DNA of 60,883 nt from Burkholderiales bacterium (GTDB lineage: Bacteria > Pseudomonadota > Gammaproteobacteria > Burkholderiales > Burkholderiaceae_D): NCBI GenBank assembly GCA_947451925.1, contig CANGAW010000011.1, positions 1-60,883 of the forward strand, read 5' to 3'. Numbering within the stretch: the stretch's first letter is position 1; each line of letters opens with the position of its first letter. Made by a program: the position numbers and the translations under genes. Below the pieces are notes generated by a model. It was not told the DNA's origin. It made no database searches and saw nothing but the letters and a program-made list of their open reading frames with translations. This document shows positions 37,345 through 46,725 of the stretch, piece after piece.

Positions 37345-38133
37345 TCAGGCGAGCGAACGCAAATACCGCAAACCAGAGATGGCACGACTGCCATACCAGG
37401 ACAACATCTCACCATCAACCAGCATCACCGGTTTGCCTGTCTGTTTTTCCAATACATCCACATGCGCTTCACTAAACCGGTAAGGCTCGGTGGACAGCAG
37501 CACACAATCAATGTCATCCAGCAATTCAGGCGTCCACGCAAATTCGGGATAGCGCCGCCCAAGCGTGGCTGCCTGCCATTGCTGCCAGCCTTTTAATTCC
37601 AGCATGCGCGCAATATAGGTGTCACGCGACACCGTCATCCACGGGTCTTGCCAGATGCAGTAAAGCACCCGTTGCACAGGCGCCGCTGGCACCGGCAAAA
37701 ACAAATCCAGCTCCTGCTGAAACTGCGCGCATAACTGCTCGGCGCGGTGGCCAACGCCAAACACGCCGCCCAGCAATCGATACAAATCCAGATTGTCAGC
37801 GGGGCAGTTCGGATGGGTGACAATAATGTGCGGAATAAATTCAGCCAGCGCATCGACGGTGGGCTTTTCGTTTTCATCAATGTTGACCACCAGATGGGTC
37901 GGGGCGAGCTGACGAATTTTGGCGATATTAACGTCCTTGGTGCCGCCAATTTTCGGGATGCGCGCCACCTGCTGCGCCGGATGGATGCAAAAACCGGTGC
38001 GGCCGACCAGTTGTGCTGACAGGCCCAGTTCACACAGCAGCTCGGTCACCGACGGCACCAGGGACACTATGCGCGCATCCTTTGCGGCCACTGCTGCATG
38101 CTGGTGGCCGACAGCGTCAATCCATGGCTGCAT
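37345..38133 (-). CDS. Cobalamin-binding-like (BtuF-type) protein
   Basis: Using the ATG at 38133 gives 262 residues; the start overlaps the end of the SDR gene by 17 nt, so translation is probably coupled. The sequence has IVSLVPSVTELLCELG, VGRTGFC, KIGGTKDVNIAKIRQLAPTHLVVNIDENE and YCIWQDPWMTVSRDTYIARMLELKGW, typical of BtuF/FepB-type class III binding proteins. There is no signal peptide, so it is predicted to stay in the cytoplasm, unlike BtuF. Function in cobalamin or related ligand handling is inferred. Confidence 0.78.
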   Translation of the reverse strand: MQPWIDAVGHQHAAVAAKDARIVSLVPSVTELLCELGLSAQLVGRTGFCIHPAQQVARIPKIGGTKDVNIAKIRQLAPTHLVVNIDENEKPTVDALAEFIPHIIVTHPNCPADNLDLYRLLGGVFGVGHRAEQLCAQFQQELDLFLPVPAAPVQRVLYCIWQDPWMTVSRDTYIARMLELKGWQQWQAATLGRRYPEFAWTPELLDDIDCVLLSTEPYRFSEAHVDVLEKQTGKPVMLVDGEMLSWYGSRAISGLRYLRSLA

Positions 38134-38947
38134 GATTGGCCGCTTGCTGTTTTTGAATTTCTTGTTGCTCAGTGATACTGGACTTATAAGGCGCGCGGGC
38201 AAACGCAAAATCATAGACTGCGTTTGGCAGCAGCTTCAGCAACCAGGACACGCCGCGCATTTGCCACGGAATGATGGCGTAACTGCAGCCAGCCGCAATG
38301 CGCTTGGCAGCACGTGCGGCAAAGTCAGAAGCGGGCAACAGGAAGGGCATTGCGTAGGTATTAAGTTGCGTCATCGGTGTATCGATGTAGCCGGGTGCAA
38401 TCGTCACCACGCGTATGCGATGGCGGCGCATTTCTATCCGCAGCGATTCGCAATAACTGATGACGGCGGCTTTCGACGCGCTATACGCTTCTGCCCCGGG
38501 CAGCCCGCGTATGCCGGCCACGCTGCCTATGCCGACCAGGCGCAGATCGCGCTGACCTGCCGCGGCTTGATTCTTCATGGCGGCAATAAAAGGGGTAAAG
38601 GTGGCGACGGTGGCCGTCAGATTGGTCGCGATGATTTTTTCAAACACGGGCAGGTCGCCGTCGCGCTCAGTCAGCGTGCCGTAGGACACGCCGGCATTGG
38701 CAATGACGATGTCGATGCCGCCTGCCTGCTGCAAAAAATCGGCCGCGGCCGCGGCCAGCGCCGCATGGTCGCAGACATCCACCACATACAGCCGGTGCCG
38801 CTCGGGATGCGGCAACGTGGCACGCAAATCAGACAGGGTCTGCTCTCTGCGCGCCAGCAAACCCAATTGGGCGCCTTCTGCCGCATAGTGTGCTGCAAGT
38901 GCGGCACCCAAGCCACTCGAGGCACCGGTTATGAATACCCGCTTCAT
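38117..38947 (-). CDS. Short-chain dehydrogenase/reductase
   Basis: 276 residues from the ATG at 38947 (MKRVFITGASSGLG); a GTG at 38968 overlapping the dsbA stop is also possible. TGASSGLG is the Rossmann nucleotide motif, NAGVS the structural motif and YSASK (Y-x3-K) the catalytic pair. The C-terminus has a hydrophobic segment and a basic region, as in membrane-associated SDRs. Substrate unknown. Confidence 0.85.
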   Translation of the reverse strand: MKRVFITGASSGLGAALAAHYAAEGAQLGLLARREQTLSDLRATLPHPERHRLYVVDVCDHAALAAAAADFLQQAGGIDIVIANAGVSYGTLTERDGDLPVFEKIIATNLTATVATFTPFIAAMKNQAAAGQRDLRLVGIGSVAGIRGLPGAEAYSASKAAVISYCESLRIEMRRHRIRVVTIAPGYIDTPMTQLNTYAMPFLLPASDFAARAAKRIAAGCSYAIIPWQMRGVSWLLKLLPNAVYDFAFARAPYKSSITEQQEIQKQQAANHAAMD

Positions 38948-38964
38948 CGAACCGGCGCCTGTGT

Positions 38965-39627
38965 TCACTGTTTGTTTTTCTTGGCGATCAGGCTGTCAAT
39001 GACTTGCAAAGTGGCTGCGTGCAGTGCGTGCTCGGACGCGCCGCGCATGGAAGAACCGGCAATCGATGGCGAAGTAATGTAGCGGCCGTCAACAGCAATG
39101 GTGGGCACGCTGTCGATGCGATAGGCCTCTTGCATGCCGCGCACGCGATTGGCTTTCGATTGCACGCTGAAAGAGTTAAAAATTTCCAGGAATTTTTTGC
39201 GATCAATGCCTTGCTTCTCGACGAAGTCGGCAATTTTGTCTTCTTTGTCGAGCTGCAGATGGCCGACATGGATGGCTTCAAACACTGCCCGGTGTACCGG
39301 GTCGACCTTGCCCATCGCTTCGAGCGTGTAATACAGCTTTTGCTGCGGCACGAAGGATTCGCGAAAGCTGACCGGCACCCGCTTGAAGACGATGGTGTCG
39401 CCACGCTTTTTGACCCAGTCGGCCAGCTGCGGCTCAAAGGCAAAACAGTGCGGGCAGTTGTACCAATAAAATTCCAGTACCTCGACTTTTTTACCGGATT
39501 CGGTCGGCTGGATTTGCGGCAGTTTGATGTAATCGACGCCCTCAACCGGATCAGCCGGCGAGGCCGCAGCACCGAGGGCAACGCATGCAAAACTGGCGGC
39601 AGCAAACAGACGGGTAAAAAAACGCAT
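38965..39627 (-). CDS. dsbA: Thiol:disulfide interchange protein DsbA
   Basis: 220 residues with AAGGAATCACC before the ATG at 39627. Residues 1-22 form a Sec signal peptide (MRFFTRLFAAASFACVALGAAAS). The active site is NCPHCFAFEP (CPHC), and SVPTIAVDGRYI carries the cis-Pro loop. It introduces disulfides in periplasmic proteins. The SDR starts 17 or -4 nt after it depending on start choice; upstream lies a SPOR protein gene. Confidence 0.93.
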   Translation of the reverse strand: MRFFTRLFAAASFACVALGAAASPADPVEGVDYIKLPQIQPTESGKKVEVLEFYWYNCPHCFAFEPQLADWVKKRGDTIVFKRVPVSFRESFVPQQKLYYTLEAMGKVDPVHRAVFEAIHVGHLQLDKEDKIADFVEKQGIDRKKFLEIFNSFSVQSKANRVRGMQEAYRIDSVPTIAVDGRYITSPSIAGSSMRGASEHALHAATLQVIDSLIAKKNKQ

Positions 39628-39658
39628 GGTGATTCCTTTTTCTGGGAATGAAGAAAAT

Positions 39659-40363
39659 TTATTTCGGTACACGGACAACGGCGGCATCGACACCATTATC
39701 CGACATGCGGGTGCGCACGCGATTCAAGGCCTCGACTTCCACAAAGGGCCCGACACGAACCCGGTATAAAACACCGAGTTCGGAGCGCCGCTCGGCAACA
39801 GTAGAGACCACACCCATTAAGGCCAGTTTGGCGCGGGCGTTCTCTGCGTCGCTCAGCTCCCGAAAGGCACCGGCTTGCAAATAATAAGTGAATTTCTCTT
39901 CATTGGCCGCATCGGGCGCGACCACCGGCGGCTGGACTGCGACGTTTGCCGACTGCGAGGTGGTGACCGTGGATTTCGGCCGCTCGACGACGGAGGCTTT
40001 ACTGCTGATGACGCTCTCGATCGAAGGTGCAGGCGTGGCCGGCGGCCTGGACCAAGCTGCAGGTGCCGCTGGTGCCGCAGGTGCTAATGGCGCACTCGCT
40101 TCCGGGTCGCTTTCATCGACTTTTTCGCGACGCTCGCGCGCGCCGCCCGACATGGTTTTGTTCGGGTCTCCCAGCTCGCCGGCGGGCTGGGTTTGCTTGA
40201 CCAGTTTGTCAACGAAAGGCAGCGGTGTTTTCATGATCGTCACCGCCACCCAGACGGCGATTGACAGGCCAATGATCAAACCAATGATCAGGCCCAGAAC
40301 GGTGCCGCCAGACTGAGGCGCAGGCTTAAACCTGTCGCTGCGCATACGATTTTTACGAGCCAT
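39659..40363 (-). CDS. SPOR-domain protein (FtsN-like)
   Basis: 234 residues: a short basic cytoplasmic tail, one TM helix (~23-44, LGLIIGLIIGLSIAVWVAVTI), a Pro/Ala/Ser-rich periplasmic linker and a C-terminal SPOR domain (~155-232) starting FTYYLQAGAFRELSDAENARAKL and ending with YRVRVGPFVEVEALNRVRTRM. SPOR domains bind denuded peptidoglycan at the septum. It resembles FtsN in topology. argS lies 17 bp upstream on the same strand. Confidence 0.85.
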   Translation of the reverse strand: MARKNRMRSDRFKPAPQSGGTVLGLIIGLIIGLSIAVWVAVTIMKTPLPFVDKLVKQTQPAGELGDPNKTMSGGARERREKVDESDPEASAPLAPAAPAAPAAWSRPPATPAPSIESVISSKASVVERPKSTVTTSQSANVAVQPPVVAPDAANEEKFTYYLQAGAFRELSDAENARAKLALMGVVSTVAERRSELGVLYRVRVGPFVEVEALNRVRTRMSDNGVDAAVVRVPK

Positions 40364-40380
40364 GATTATTCAATGCACCG

Positions 40381-42117
40381 TTACATTCTGGCCGGGGCCG
40401 ATACACCAATCAGCTCCAGGCCGTTTTTCAATACCTGACGGGTTGCCAGCAGCAGGCACAGGCGCGCCATCTTCAGCGCCGTGTCGTCGACCAGCACTCT
40501 TTCTGCATTGTAGTAGCTATGTAATTCACCCGCCAGATCGCGCAGATAAAACGCAATCTGGTGCGGCCCGAGTTCTTCCATGGCTTTTTTCAGTGCCTCC
40601 GGATACTCGGCCAGTTTGGCCAGCAAGGACGCTTCGCGAGGCGCCACCAGCGGCGCCAGATCGACCTCTTTCAAGCTGGCCTCATCGCCGCCCCATTGCG
40701 CCAGCACCGAGCAAATGCGCGCATGCGCATACTGCACGTAGTACACCGGATTTTCATCCGACTGGGCCAGCGCCAGATCGACGTCGAAGACAAATTCGGT
40801 GTCGGCTTTGCGCGAGATGAGGAAAAAGCGCACCGCATCGCGGCCACGGGTCAGATCGCGCTGACCCTCTGCATCGACGGCGTCGCCGGCCGACCATTCG
40901 ATCAGGTCGCGCAGCGTCACATAGGAGCCTGCGCGCTTGGAAATTTTGACCTCTTCACCGTCTTTCATCACGGTGACCATCTTGTGCAGCACGTAATCCG
41001 GATAGTCCTGCGGAATATCCATGCCAACGGCCTGCAAGCCGGCGCGCACGCGGGCAATGGTGCCGTGATGGTCGCTGCCTTGCACGTTGATGACCTTTTC
41101 ATAACCGCGCTGCCACTTGGTGATGTGATAAGCGACGTCGGGCACGAAGTAGGTAAAGCTGCCATCGGACTTGCGCATCACGCGGTCTTTGTCGTCACCG
41201 TAGTCGGTGCTTCTCAACCAGAGCGCACCGTCCTGCTCATAGGTTTTGCCGGCTGCTGTCAGCGCAGCCACGGCTGAAGCGACTTTGCCTTCGGTATAGA
41301 GGGAAGATTCGAGATAGTAATTGTCAAAACGCACGCCAAAGGCTTGCAAATCCAGATCTTGTTCGTGGCGCAGATAAGTCACCGCAAAGCGGCGAATCGA
41401 CTCAATGTCATTGATGTCGCCACTGGCTGTGACCGGCTCGCCATTGGCAGCCGAGGTGGTTTTTTTAGCCAGAAAGTCAGCCGCGATATCGGCAATATAG
41501 TCGCCGTTATAGGCCGACTCGGGCCAGTCGCTGTCGCCGGGCTTTTTGCCCTGGCCACGGGCCTGAACCGATGCAGCCAGCGTGGCAATCTGCACGCCGG
41601 CGTCATTGTAATAAAACTCCCGCAACACCGCATAACCCTGCGCTTCGAGCAAGGCCGACATGGCGTCGCCCAGCGCGCCCTGGCGGCCATGACCAACATG
41701 CAAGGGACCAGTCGGGTTGGCGGAAACGAATTCAACCAGCACTTTATGCCCGGCACCGTCATTGGTCTTGCCGTAACAGGCAGCGTCTGCCAGCACGCGC
41801 TTGACGACGGCTTGTTTGGTTGCCAGTGCTACACGCAAATTGATAAAGCCGGGACCGGCAATCTCAACCGCCTCAACCAGCCCGACCCGGGCCGGATTAT
41901 TCATCACCGCATCCACAATGGCTTGCGCCAGTTCGCGCGGATTTTTTTTCAGTGGCTTGGCCAGTTGCATGGCGATGTTGCAGGCAATGTCGCCGTGGCT
42001 GGCGTCGCGCGGACGCTCCAGCGTAATGGCCGGGACCGGCAAGGCGCTGTCAGCCAGCAGTGGCGTAATGGCTTCGGTAAAGAGTGCGGCAATGGCCGCT
42101 TTGTGTTGGGCTGGCAT
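40381..42117 (-). CDS. argS: Arginyl-tRNA synthetase
   Basis: 578 residues, class I synthetase: the HIGH-type motif is [18 protein letters not shown], and the KMSKS-type region is [12 protein letters not shown]. An N-terminal Add1 domain (residues ~1-100) and a C-terminal anticodon-binding helical domain with YNAERVLV and the ending ISAPARM complete the gene. Normal length. It is essential for charging tRNA-Arg, one gene for which (CCG) is at 48264. Confidence 0.96.
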   Translation of the reverse strand: MPAQHKAAIAALFTEAITPLLADSALPVPAITLERPRDASHGDIACNIAMQLAKPLKKNPRELAQAIVDAVMNNPARVGLVEAVEIAGPGFINLRVALATKQAVVKRVLADAACYGKTNDGAGHKVLVEFVSANPTGPLHVGHGRQGALGDAMSALLEAQGYAVLREFYYNDAGVQIATLAASVQARGQGKKPGDSDWPESAYNGDYIADIAADFLAKKTTSAANGEPVTASGDINDIESIRRFAVTYLRHEQDLDLQAFGVRFDNYYLESSLYTEGKVASAVAALTAAGKTYEQDGALWLRSTDYGDDKDRVMRKSDGSFTYFVPDVAYHITKWQRGYEKVINVQGSDHHGTIARVRAGLQAVGMDIPQDYPDYVLHKMVTVMKDGEEVKISKRAGSYVTLRDLIEWSAGDAVDAEGQRDLTRGRDAVRFFLISRKADTEFVFDVDLALAQSDENPVYYVQYAHARICSVLAQWGGDEASLKEVDLAPLVAPREASLLAKLAEYPEALKKAMEELGPHQIAFYLRDLAGELHSYYNAERVLVDDTALKMARLCLLLATRQVLKNGLELIGVSAPARM

Positions 42118-42435
42118 GTGAATCTCTGGAGGTTGCCGGGCCTTGGATTGCCACGCGCAAAGAGCCGATTATACCGGCTGCGCCCTCTTTTCCCCGGCAA
42201 TCGTCAGCGATTCTGCGCGTGAAAATGCTTCTGTCCCGCACACGTAATTCCTCGTGGCAGCGCGAAATTTATTGCGCAGTTGTTTATTGATTGACCAAAG
42301 CAGTCCGGCCTGTCGTTGTGCTTTGTCCCCACTCAAGAGCGGTGAACTGTCCTGCTTTAAGGTCGTCAATGACCGTTCCCACCCATCATGGAAAGGAAAC
42401 GGCGCTCATCATTTTGACTGCTTCAGGGAGGCTTT
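42118..42435. other. Divergent intergenic region, argS / lipoprotein
   Basis: 318 bp with no recognisable gene on either strand. It carries a perfect TATAAT for argS (see 42168-42173) and a ribosome site CAGGGAGGC for the lipoprotein gene on the other side. No hairpin repeat of the dispersed family is present. I see nothing else in it. Confidence 0.7.
42168..42173 (-). promoter_or_regulatory. -10 box, argS promoter
   Basis: Reading leftward on the minus strand, TATAAT lies ~50 bp before the argS ATG. The -35 box is poor (no TTGACA at 16-18 bp), so this is a promoter inferred from the -10 only. Confidence 0.45.
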
Positions 42436-43836
42436 ATGTTTTTTTCATTCAGGCGGGGTAGCGAATTAAGCCTGGTGTTTTTATTGCTGGCAGGCTGTAG
42501 CGGCAGCAACGACGGCCCTGTCATACCAAAGGGAGACACCACGACCGACAATACACAAACAGGCACTTCGCAACCTGACAGCACCAGCGTCATGGTGTGT
42601 CCGGGCGGGCCCAATGTACAGTGCAGCGGCGGGACTATTTTGCGGTCCGATAACGGCATAGCGCTGACTGCCTCAGGGGTTCAGACTTACGGCATTTCCA
42701 CCAACGACTTGCAAACACCCAACCCCGACACCACCCATGCCTATGGTCTGCTGCCCGCAAGCGGCGGTATTGTGGAAGTGCGCTCGCAGCGCAACGATAG
42801 CGGCCAACTTTCCGGCGTAGCCTTGCTCTTGTCCAAAATGGGTTTGTCCTGGGACGGCAAAACCGAAAGGCCGCAGGTCATCGACACTTTCAGTACCCTG
42901 CAGGGACGGGTGCAAATGGATGCCAAGGGTTTAATTACGCTCATTCCACTGCCACCGCCAACGGATCTGAATTTTTACGATTACGCCAAAAAAGGTACCG
43001 CTGCGACGCAGGCCAATTACGCCAATAATATTTATTTCCCGCGCAGTGAGCCGGTGCGCTGCCCAAGCAACTACCCCGATTGCCCGCAAATAGAAAGTCC
43101 GCCGATGCAAATCACCAGCGGCGACTGGCGCACGGGCGGTGATTTGCCAGACTCCCTATCGGCCATGCACCTGCATGAAGACGGTGCAACCCAGGCCGGC
43201 TTCGGCCTCGACGCCAGTGGCAACCAGATTTTATTGCCGGCCGCTGATGGCATCGGCGTGTCCTACCCTGGTTTCAAGGGTTATCGGGACTACAGCCAAT
43301 GGAGCTATGCCTACGCCAATATCGCGCGCTGGGTCACGCAAGATACGGTGATGATCAATGAATGGGGCGGCAATAACGAACACAACAAAATGCGCCGCGG
43401 TGCGATCGCTTTCGGCCAGGTCAGTGATCCGACAAAAATCCCGGCCACAGGCACCGCAACCTATCGCGGTCGTTTGCACGGCTGGTTTGTGTATGACCCT
43501 TCGCAAGAGCCGTATCCGCTGGCGGGCGACGTCGAAATTGTGGTCGATTTTGCCGCCCATAACGCAGAACTGCGTTTCATCAATGCCCGCATTGATGAAG
43601 GCACTTCGCCGGCTGTGCCTGTCAACGTCTCGACGACCATACAAATTGGCAGCAGCAGTTTAGCCAATTATTTGAATGGCACGGCCAGCAACGGCAGCAT
43701 TAGCGGCGGCATTGGCGCACGCTTTTTCGGACCGGTTGCAGGTGGCGGACCAGCTGAAATTGGCGGCAGCTTCAGCCTGCAGGGCAAGGACACCGATCCG
43801 GTGGCGATTGGTAGTTTTTTGTTAAAAAAACTATAA
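42436..43836 (+). CDS. Putative surface lipoprotein with TbpB-like C-terminal barrel
   Basis: 466 residues. The first 20 residues end in LLLAGCSGS, a lipobox with Cys at ~21, so it is a lipoprotein. The N-terminal ~40 residues of the mature form are Ser/Thr/Asp rich (disordered tether). The C-terminal ~150 residues (GTATYRGRLHGWFVY, GGIGARFFGPVAGGGPAEIGGSFSL) look like the eight-stranded barrel of transferrin-binding-protein-B/Slam-dependent lipoproteins. It also carries a large middle domain of unknown type. AGGGAGGC precedes the ATG. No TbpA or Slam gene is near, so the ligand is unknown. Confidence 0.72.
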   Translation: MFFSFRRGSELSLVFLLLAGCSGSNDGPVIPKGDTTTDNTQTGTSQPDSTSVMVCPGGPNVQCSGGTILRSDNGIALTASGVQTYGISTNDLQTPNPDTTHAYGLLPASGGIVEVRSQRNDSGQLSGVALLLSKMGLSWDGKTERPQVIDTFSTLQGRVQMDAKGLITLIPLPPPTDLNFYDYAKKGTAATQANYANNIYFPRSEPVRCPSNYPDCPQIESPPMQITSGDWRTGGDLPDSLSAMHLHEDGATQAGFGLDASGNQILLPAADGIGVSYPGFKGYRDYSQWSYAYANIARWVTQDTVMINEWGGNNEHNKMRRGAIAFGQVSDPTKIPATGTATYRGRLHGWFVYDPSQEPYPLAGDVEIVVDFAAHNAELRFINARIDEGTSPAVPVNVSTTIQIGSSSLANYLNGTASNGSISGGIGARFFGPVAGGGPAEIGGSFSLQGKDTDPVAIGSFLLKKL

Positions 43837-43868
43837 AAGCCTGATTCGTTAAACATAGAAAAAAGAAA

Positions 43869-43906
43869 AGACACTGGGTCCCGATTTTCATCGGGACCCA
43901 GTGTCT
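43869..43906. repeat. Dispersed palindromic repeat, perfect 17-bp stem
   Basis: AGACACTGGGTCCCGAT-TTTC-ATCGGGACCCAGTGTCT forms a perfect 17-bp stem with a 4-nt loop. It is the cleanest single copy of the family in the window. It lies after the lipoprotein gene and upstream of ccmA; there is no T-run, so it is not a standard terminator, though it may block 3' exonucleases. Confidence 0.9.
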
Positions 43907-44021
43907 ATGCTTAACTGCCTGGCATTACCCCCTTCTATCACCACCCCACATTTGACAATTAAAGGTGGTGCATGCATTGTCAGCACCTTTCCATGTTTCA
44001 ACTAAACACAGTCTGGCAATC

Positions 44022-44639
44022 ATGCTCGAATTTTCCCAGCTTGGCTGCGTACGCGGGCAACGCCTGTTATTTCGCCAGATCAGCGGTCAGCTTCCAGCGG
44101 GCCAGCTATTGCGCCTGACCGGTGCCAATGGCGCCGGCAAAACCAGTTTGTTGCGCATTTTGTGCGGACTCTTGCCGCCAACGGCAGGCGAGGTGCGCTG
44201 GCAGCAGCAAAAAATCAGTGCCGTGCGCGAGGAATACGCCAGCGCTTTGCTCTATATCGGCCATGCGGTTTCACTCAAAGATGATTTGTCGGCCAGCGAA
44301 AACCTGCAAACGGCAGAAACCCTGGCCGGCCGCAGCATCAGCGCAGAACAGGCACTGGCCGCACTGGCAGCCGCCGGGCTCAAGGGCCGCAGCCACTTGC
44401 CGGCACGGCAGCTGTCGCAGGGACAGAAAAAACGCGTGCATCTGGCACGACTGGCGCTGCCTGCCGCACCACCGTTATGGATATTGGACGAGCCTTTCAA
44501 CGCGCTCGATGTGGACGGTTGCGATTGGCTCAGCGCCCAACTGAGCGCGCATCTCAATAAGGGTGGCAGCGTGATCCTGACCAGCCATCAGGCATTAATT
44601 CTGGACGCCGGCATTCGCCAGCAGGAGCTGGCGCTATGA
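44022..44639 (+). CDS. ccmA: Haem exporter ATPase CcmA
   Basis: 205 residues from the ATG at 44022 (MLEFSQLGCVRGQRLLF), the usual CcmA start; an upstream frame to 43965 does not fit. Walker A GANGAGKTSLL, signature LSQGQKKRVHLARL, Walker B LWILDEPFNALD. CcmA powers release of holo-CcmE from the CcmABCD complex in cytochrome c maturation system I. ccmB overlaps by 4 nt. Confidence 0.93.
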   Translation: MLEFSQLGCVRGQRLLFRQISGQLPAGQLLRLTGANGAGKTSLLRILCGLLPPTAGEVRWQQQKISAVREEYASALLYIGHAVSLKDDLSASENLQTAETLAGRSISAEQALAALAAAGLKGRSHLPARQLSQGQKKRVHLARLALPAAPPLWILDEPFNALDVDGCDWLSAQLSAHLNKGGSVILTSHQALILDAGIRQQELAL

Positions 44640-45340
44640 GCGAAAAACATTATCGCCACGCAAGCGTCGGTGTCTGGGCGAGCATGCGCTGCCTCTTCAT
44701 CCGCGACCTGAAACTGGTTTTGAGACGGCGCAGCGATACCGCTGCCGCCCTGGCTTTTTTCATTATCGTCGCCAGTCTGTTTCCGCTGGGCGTGGGGCCA
44801 CAGGCTGCCTTACTCAAACAAATCGGCCCCGGTGTGTTGTGGGTAGCGGCCTTGCTGGCAGCCATGCTGGGCATGGCACGCTTGTTTGCCGACGACTTTG
44901 CTGACGGCACGCTGGAGCAATTACTACTCTCGCCCACCCCACTGGCTTTGCTGGTGCTGGCCAAAATCTGCGCGCACTGGTTGTGCAGCGGGCTGTTGCT
45001 GGCGCTGGCCTCACCCTTGCTGGCCTTGCAGTTCGGCATGACTAATCAGGCCGCGTTAATATTGGCAGCGTCTTTACTGATTGGCACCCCGCTGTTGTCC
45101 CTGATCGGGGCCATCGGCGCGGCATTGACGCTGGGCGTACGCGGTCAGGGCATGTTGTTGTCTTTGCTGGTGCTGCCGCTGTTGATCCCGGTGCTGATTT
45201 TTGGCGCCGGTGCGGTCGACGCCAGCATGGCGGGGCTGGGCATCTCGGCGCATTTTTCCGTGCTGGCCGCGCTGCTGTTGCTGGCACTGCCGACGGCACC
45301 ACTGGCTGCCGCAGCGGCCTTGCGCATTGCCCTTGAATGA
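44636..45340 (+). CDS. ccmB: Haem exporter membrane protein CcmB
   Basis: 234 residues with six hydrophobic helices. The N-terminus FIRDLKLVLRRRSDTAAALAFFIIVASLFPLGVGP and FADDFADGTLEQLLLSP are typical of CcmB. It forms the membrane part of the CcmA2B complex. It begins within the ccmA stop codon. Confidence 0.92.
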   Translation: MSEKHYRHASVGVWASMRCLFIRDLKLVLRRRSDTAAALAFFIIVASLFPLGVGPQAALLKQIGPGVLWVAALLAAMLGMARLFADDFADGTLEQLLLSPTPLALLVLAKICAHWLCSGLLLALASPLLALQFGMTNQAALILAASLLIGTPLLSLIGAIGAALTLGVRGQGMLLSLLVLPLLIPVLIFGAGAVDASMAGLGISAHFSVLAALLLLALPTAPLAAAAALRIALE

Positions 45341-45376
45341 ATACTGAATGACATTGAAAAGAAGGAAACAGGCAGG

Positions 45377-46111
45377 ATGATTAACTGGTTTAAATACGCC
45401 GCACCGCAGCGCTTTTATCCGCTGGCAGGCACGCTGGTGCGCTGGTGCGGCTGGCTGGCCGCCTTGCTGACTGTGGTTGGACTAGCCATCGGGCTCTTGA
45501 TTGCGCCGACCGATTTTCAACAGGGCGAGGCTTACCGGATTATTTTCATCCATGTCCCCGCTTCCTGGATGTCGATGGTGATTTTTGTGGCGATGGCCTT
45601 CTGGTCCGCGATTGGTTTGGCCTTCAATGCGAGACTGGCCTTCATGCTGGTGCGTGCGCTGGCACCAACCGGCGCCCTGATGTGTTTTCTGGCCTTGTGG
45701 ACCGGCGCACTATGGGGCAAACCGACCTGGGGCGCGTGGTGGGTATGGGATGCACGCCTGACTTCGGAATTGATTTTGCTGTTTCTGTATCTCGGCTATC
45801 TGTCGCTGCATGCGGCCATTGACGACACCCGCCGCGCCGACCGCGCCGCCGGTGTGCTGGCCCTGGTTGGCGTGGTGAATGTGCCGATCATTTATTTTTC
45901 GGTGAAATGGTGGAATACCTTGCATCAGGGTGCGTCGGTCAGCGTTGGCGCAGCACCGCGCATGGCGTCGATCATGTTGCTGGGCATGCTGATCATGGCG
46001 ATTGCTTTCTGGCTGTATGCGATTGCCGTCACGCTGGCCCGGGTCCGCATTTTGATTCGCGAGCGGGAAGCCGAAGCGGCATGGATGGAACAATTAAAGG
46101 AAACAGCATGA
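45377..46111 (+). CDS. ccmC: Haem handling protein CcmC
   Basis: 244 residues, six TM helices. The tryptophan-rich WWD motif WGKPTWGAWWVWDARLTSELI lies in the periplasmic loop, and conserved His residues (HVPASWMSM and the later HQGASV) can coordinate haem. It passes haem to CcmE. AGAAGGAAACAGG provides the ribosome site. Confidence 0.94.
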   Translation: MINWFKYAAPQRFYPLAGTLVRWCGWLAALLTVVGLAIGLLIAPTDFQQGEAYRIIFIHVPASWMSMVIFVAMAFWSAIGLAFNARLAFMLVRALAPTGALMCFLALWTGALWGKPTWGAWWVWDARLTSELILLFLYLGYLSLHAAIDDTRRADRAAGVLALVGVVNVPIIYFSVKWWNTLHQGASVSVGAAPRMASIMLLGMLIMAIAFWLYAIAVTLARVRILIREREAEAAWMEQLKETA

Positions 46112-46275
46112 ACTGGAACAGCATCGGCGAATTCACCGCCATGGGTGGTTATGGCTTGTACGTGTGGGGATCTTTTCTGATGGTGGCACTGGTCGCTGTG
46201 ACCGAAGTTGCGCAGCTGCGAGTGCGCGCGCGCGCACTCGATAAGCTTGCCTTAGCAGCAGGAGAACAGGCATGA
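46108..46275 (+). CDS. ccmD: Small membrane protein CcmD
   Basis: 55 residues in frame from ATG at 46108 to TGA at 46273-46275: [23 protein letters not shown], then one TM helix ([14 protein letters not shown]) and a basic tail. [12 protein letters not shown] is the CcmD signature. It overlaps ccmC and ccmE by 4 nt each and helps release holo-CcmE. Short genes like this are easily missed. Confidence 0.9.
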   Translation: MNWNSIGEFTAMGGYGLYVWGSFLMVALVAVTEVAQLRVRARALDKLALAAGEQA

Positions 46276-46706
46276 AGCCGCGCCACCGACGTTTGCTGAT
46301 CATTGCGCTGGCGCTGGCCGCATTTGGCGGCGCAGCGGCGCTGATTCTGAATGCCTTCCAGAGCAATATGGTGTTTTTTTTCAGCCCGACCCAGGTTGCT
46401 GACAAAGCCGTGCCGCAAGGGCAGGATTTCCGGCTCGGCGGTTTGGTCGAACAGGGCAGTCTGGTCAAAAGCGGCAACGACCTGACGGTGAAGTTTATCG
46501 TCACCGATCTGGTTCATCGCGTCCCTGTCACCTATACCGGTTTGCTGCCGGATTTGTTCAAAGAAGGCAAAGGCGTAGTCGCTCAAGGCAAGCTAACGGA
46601 CGGCGTATTTCATGCTGAGACGGTACTGGCCAAGCACGATGAAAACTACATGCCGCCAGAAGCCGCCAAGGCTTTGCAGGACGCGGCCAAGCAAAGCAAA
46701 CCCTGA
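46272..46706 (+). CDS. ccmE: Haem chaperone CcmE
   Basis: 144 residues: N-terminal TM anchor ([24 protein letters not shown]), then the OB-fold periplasmic domain with [12 protein letters not shown] and [21 protein letters not shown]. The haem-binding His lies in [13 protein letters not shown] (HxxxY). It carries haem covalently between CcmC and the ligase complex CcmF/H. It is the last ccm gene here. Confidence 0.94.
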   Translation: MKPRHRRLLIIALALAAFGGAAALILNAFQSNMVFFFSPTQVADKAVPQGQDFRLGGLVEQGSLVKSGNDLTVKFIVTDLVHRVPVTYTGLLPDLFKEGKGVVAQGKLTDGVFHAETVLAKHDENYMPPEAAKALQDAAKQSKP

Positions 46707-46725
46707 TCTTCTGAAACGGACCAGC

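Noticed and set aside
43869..43906. Perfect hairpin as a rho-independent terminator of the lipoprotein gene.
   Set aside because: No T-run follows; it matches the dispersed repeat family seen elsewhere, so it is listed as repeat.
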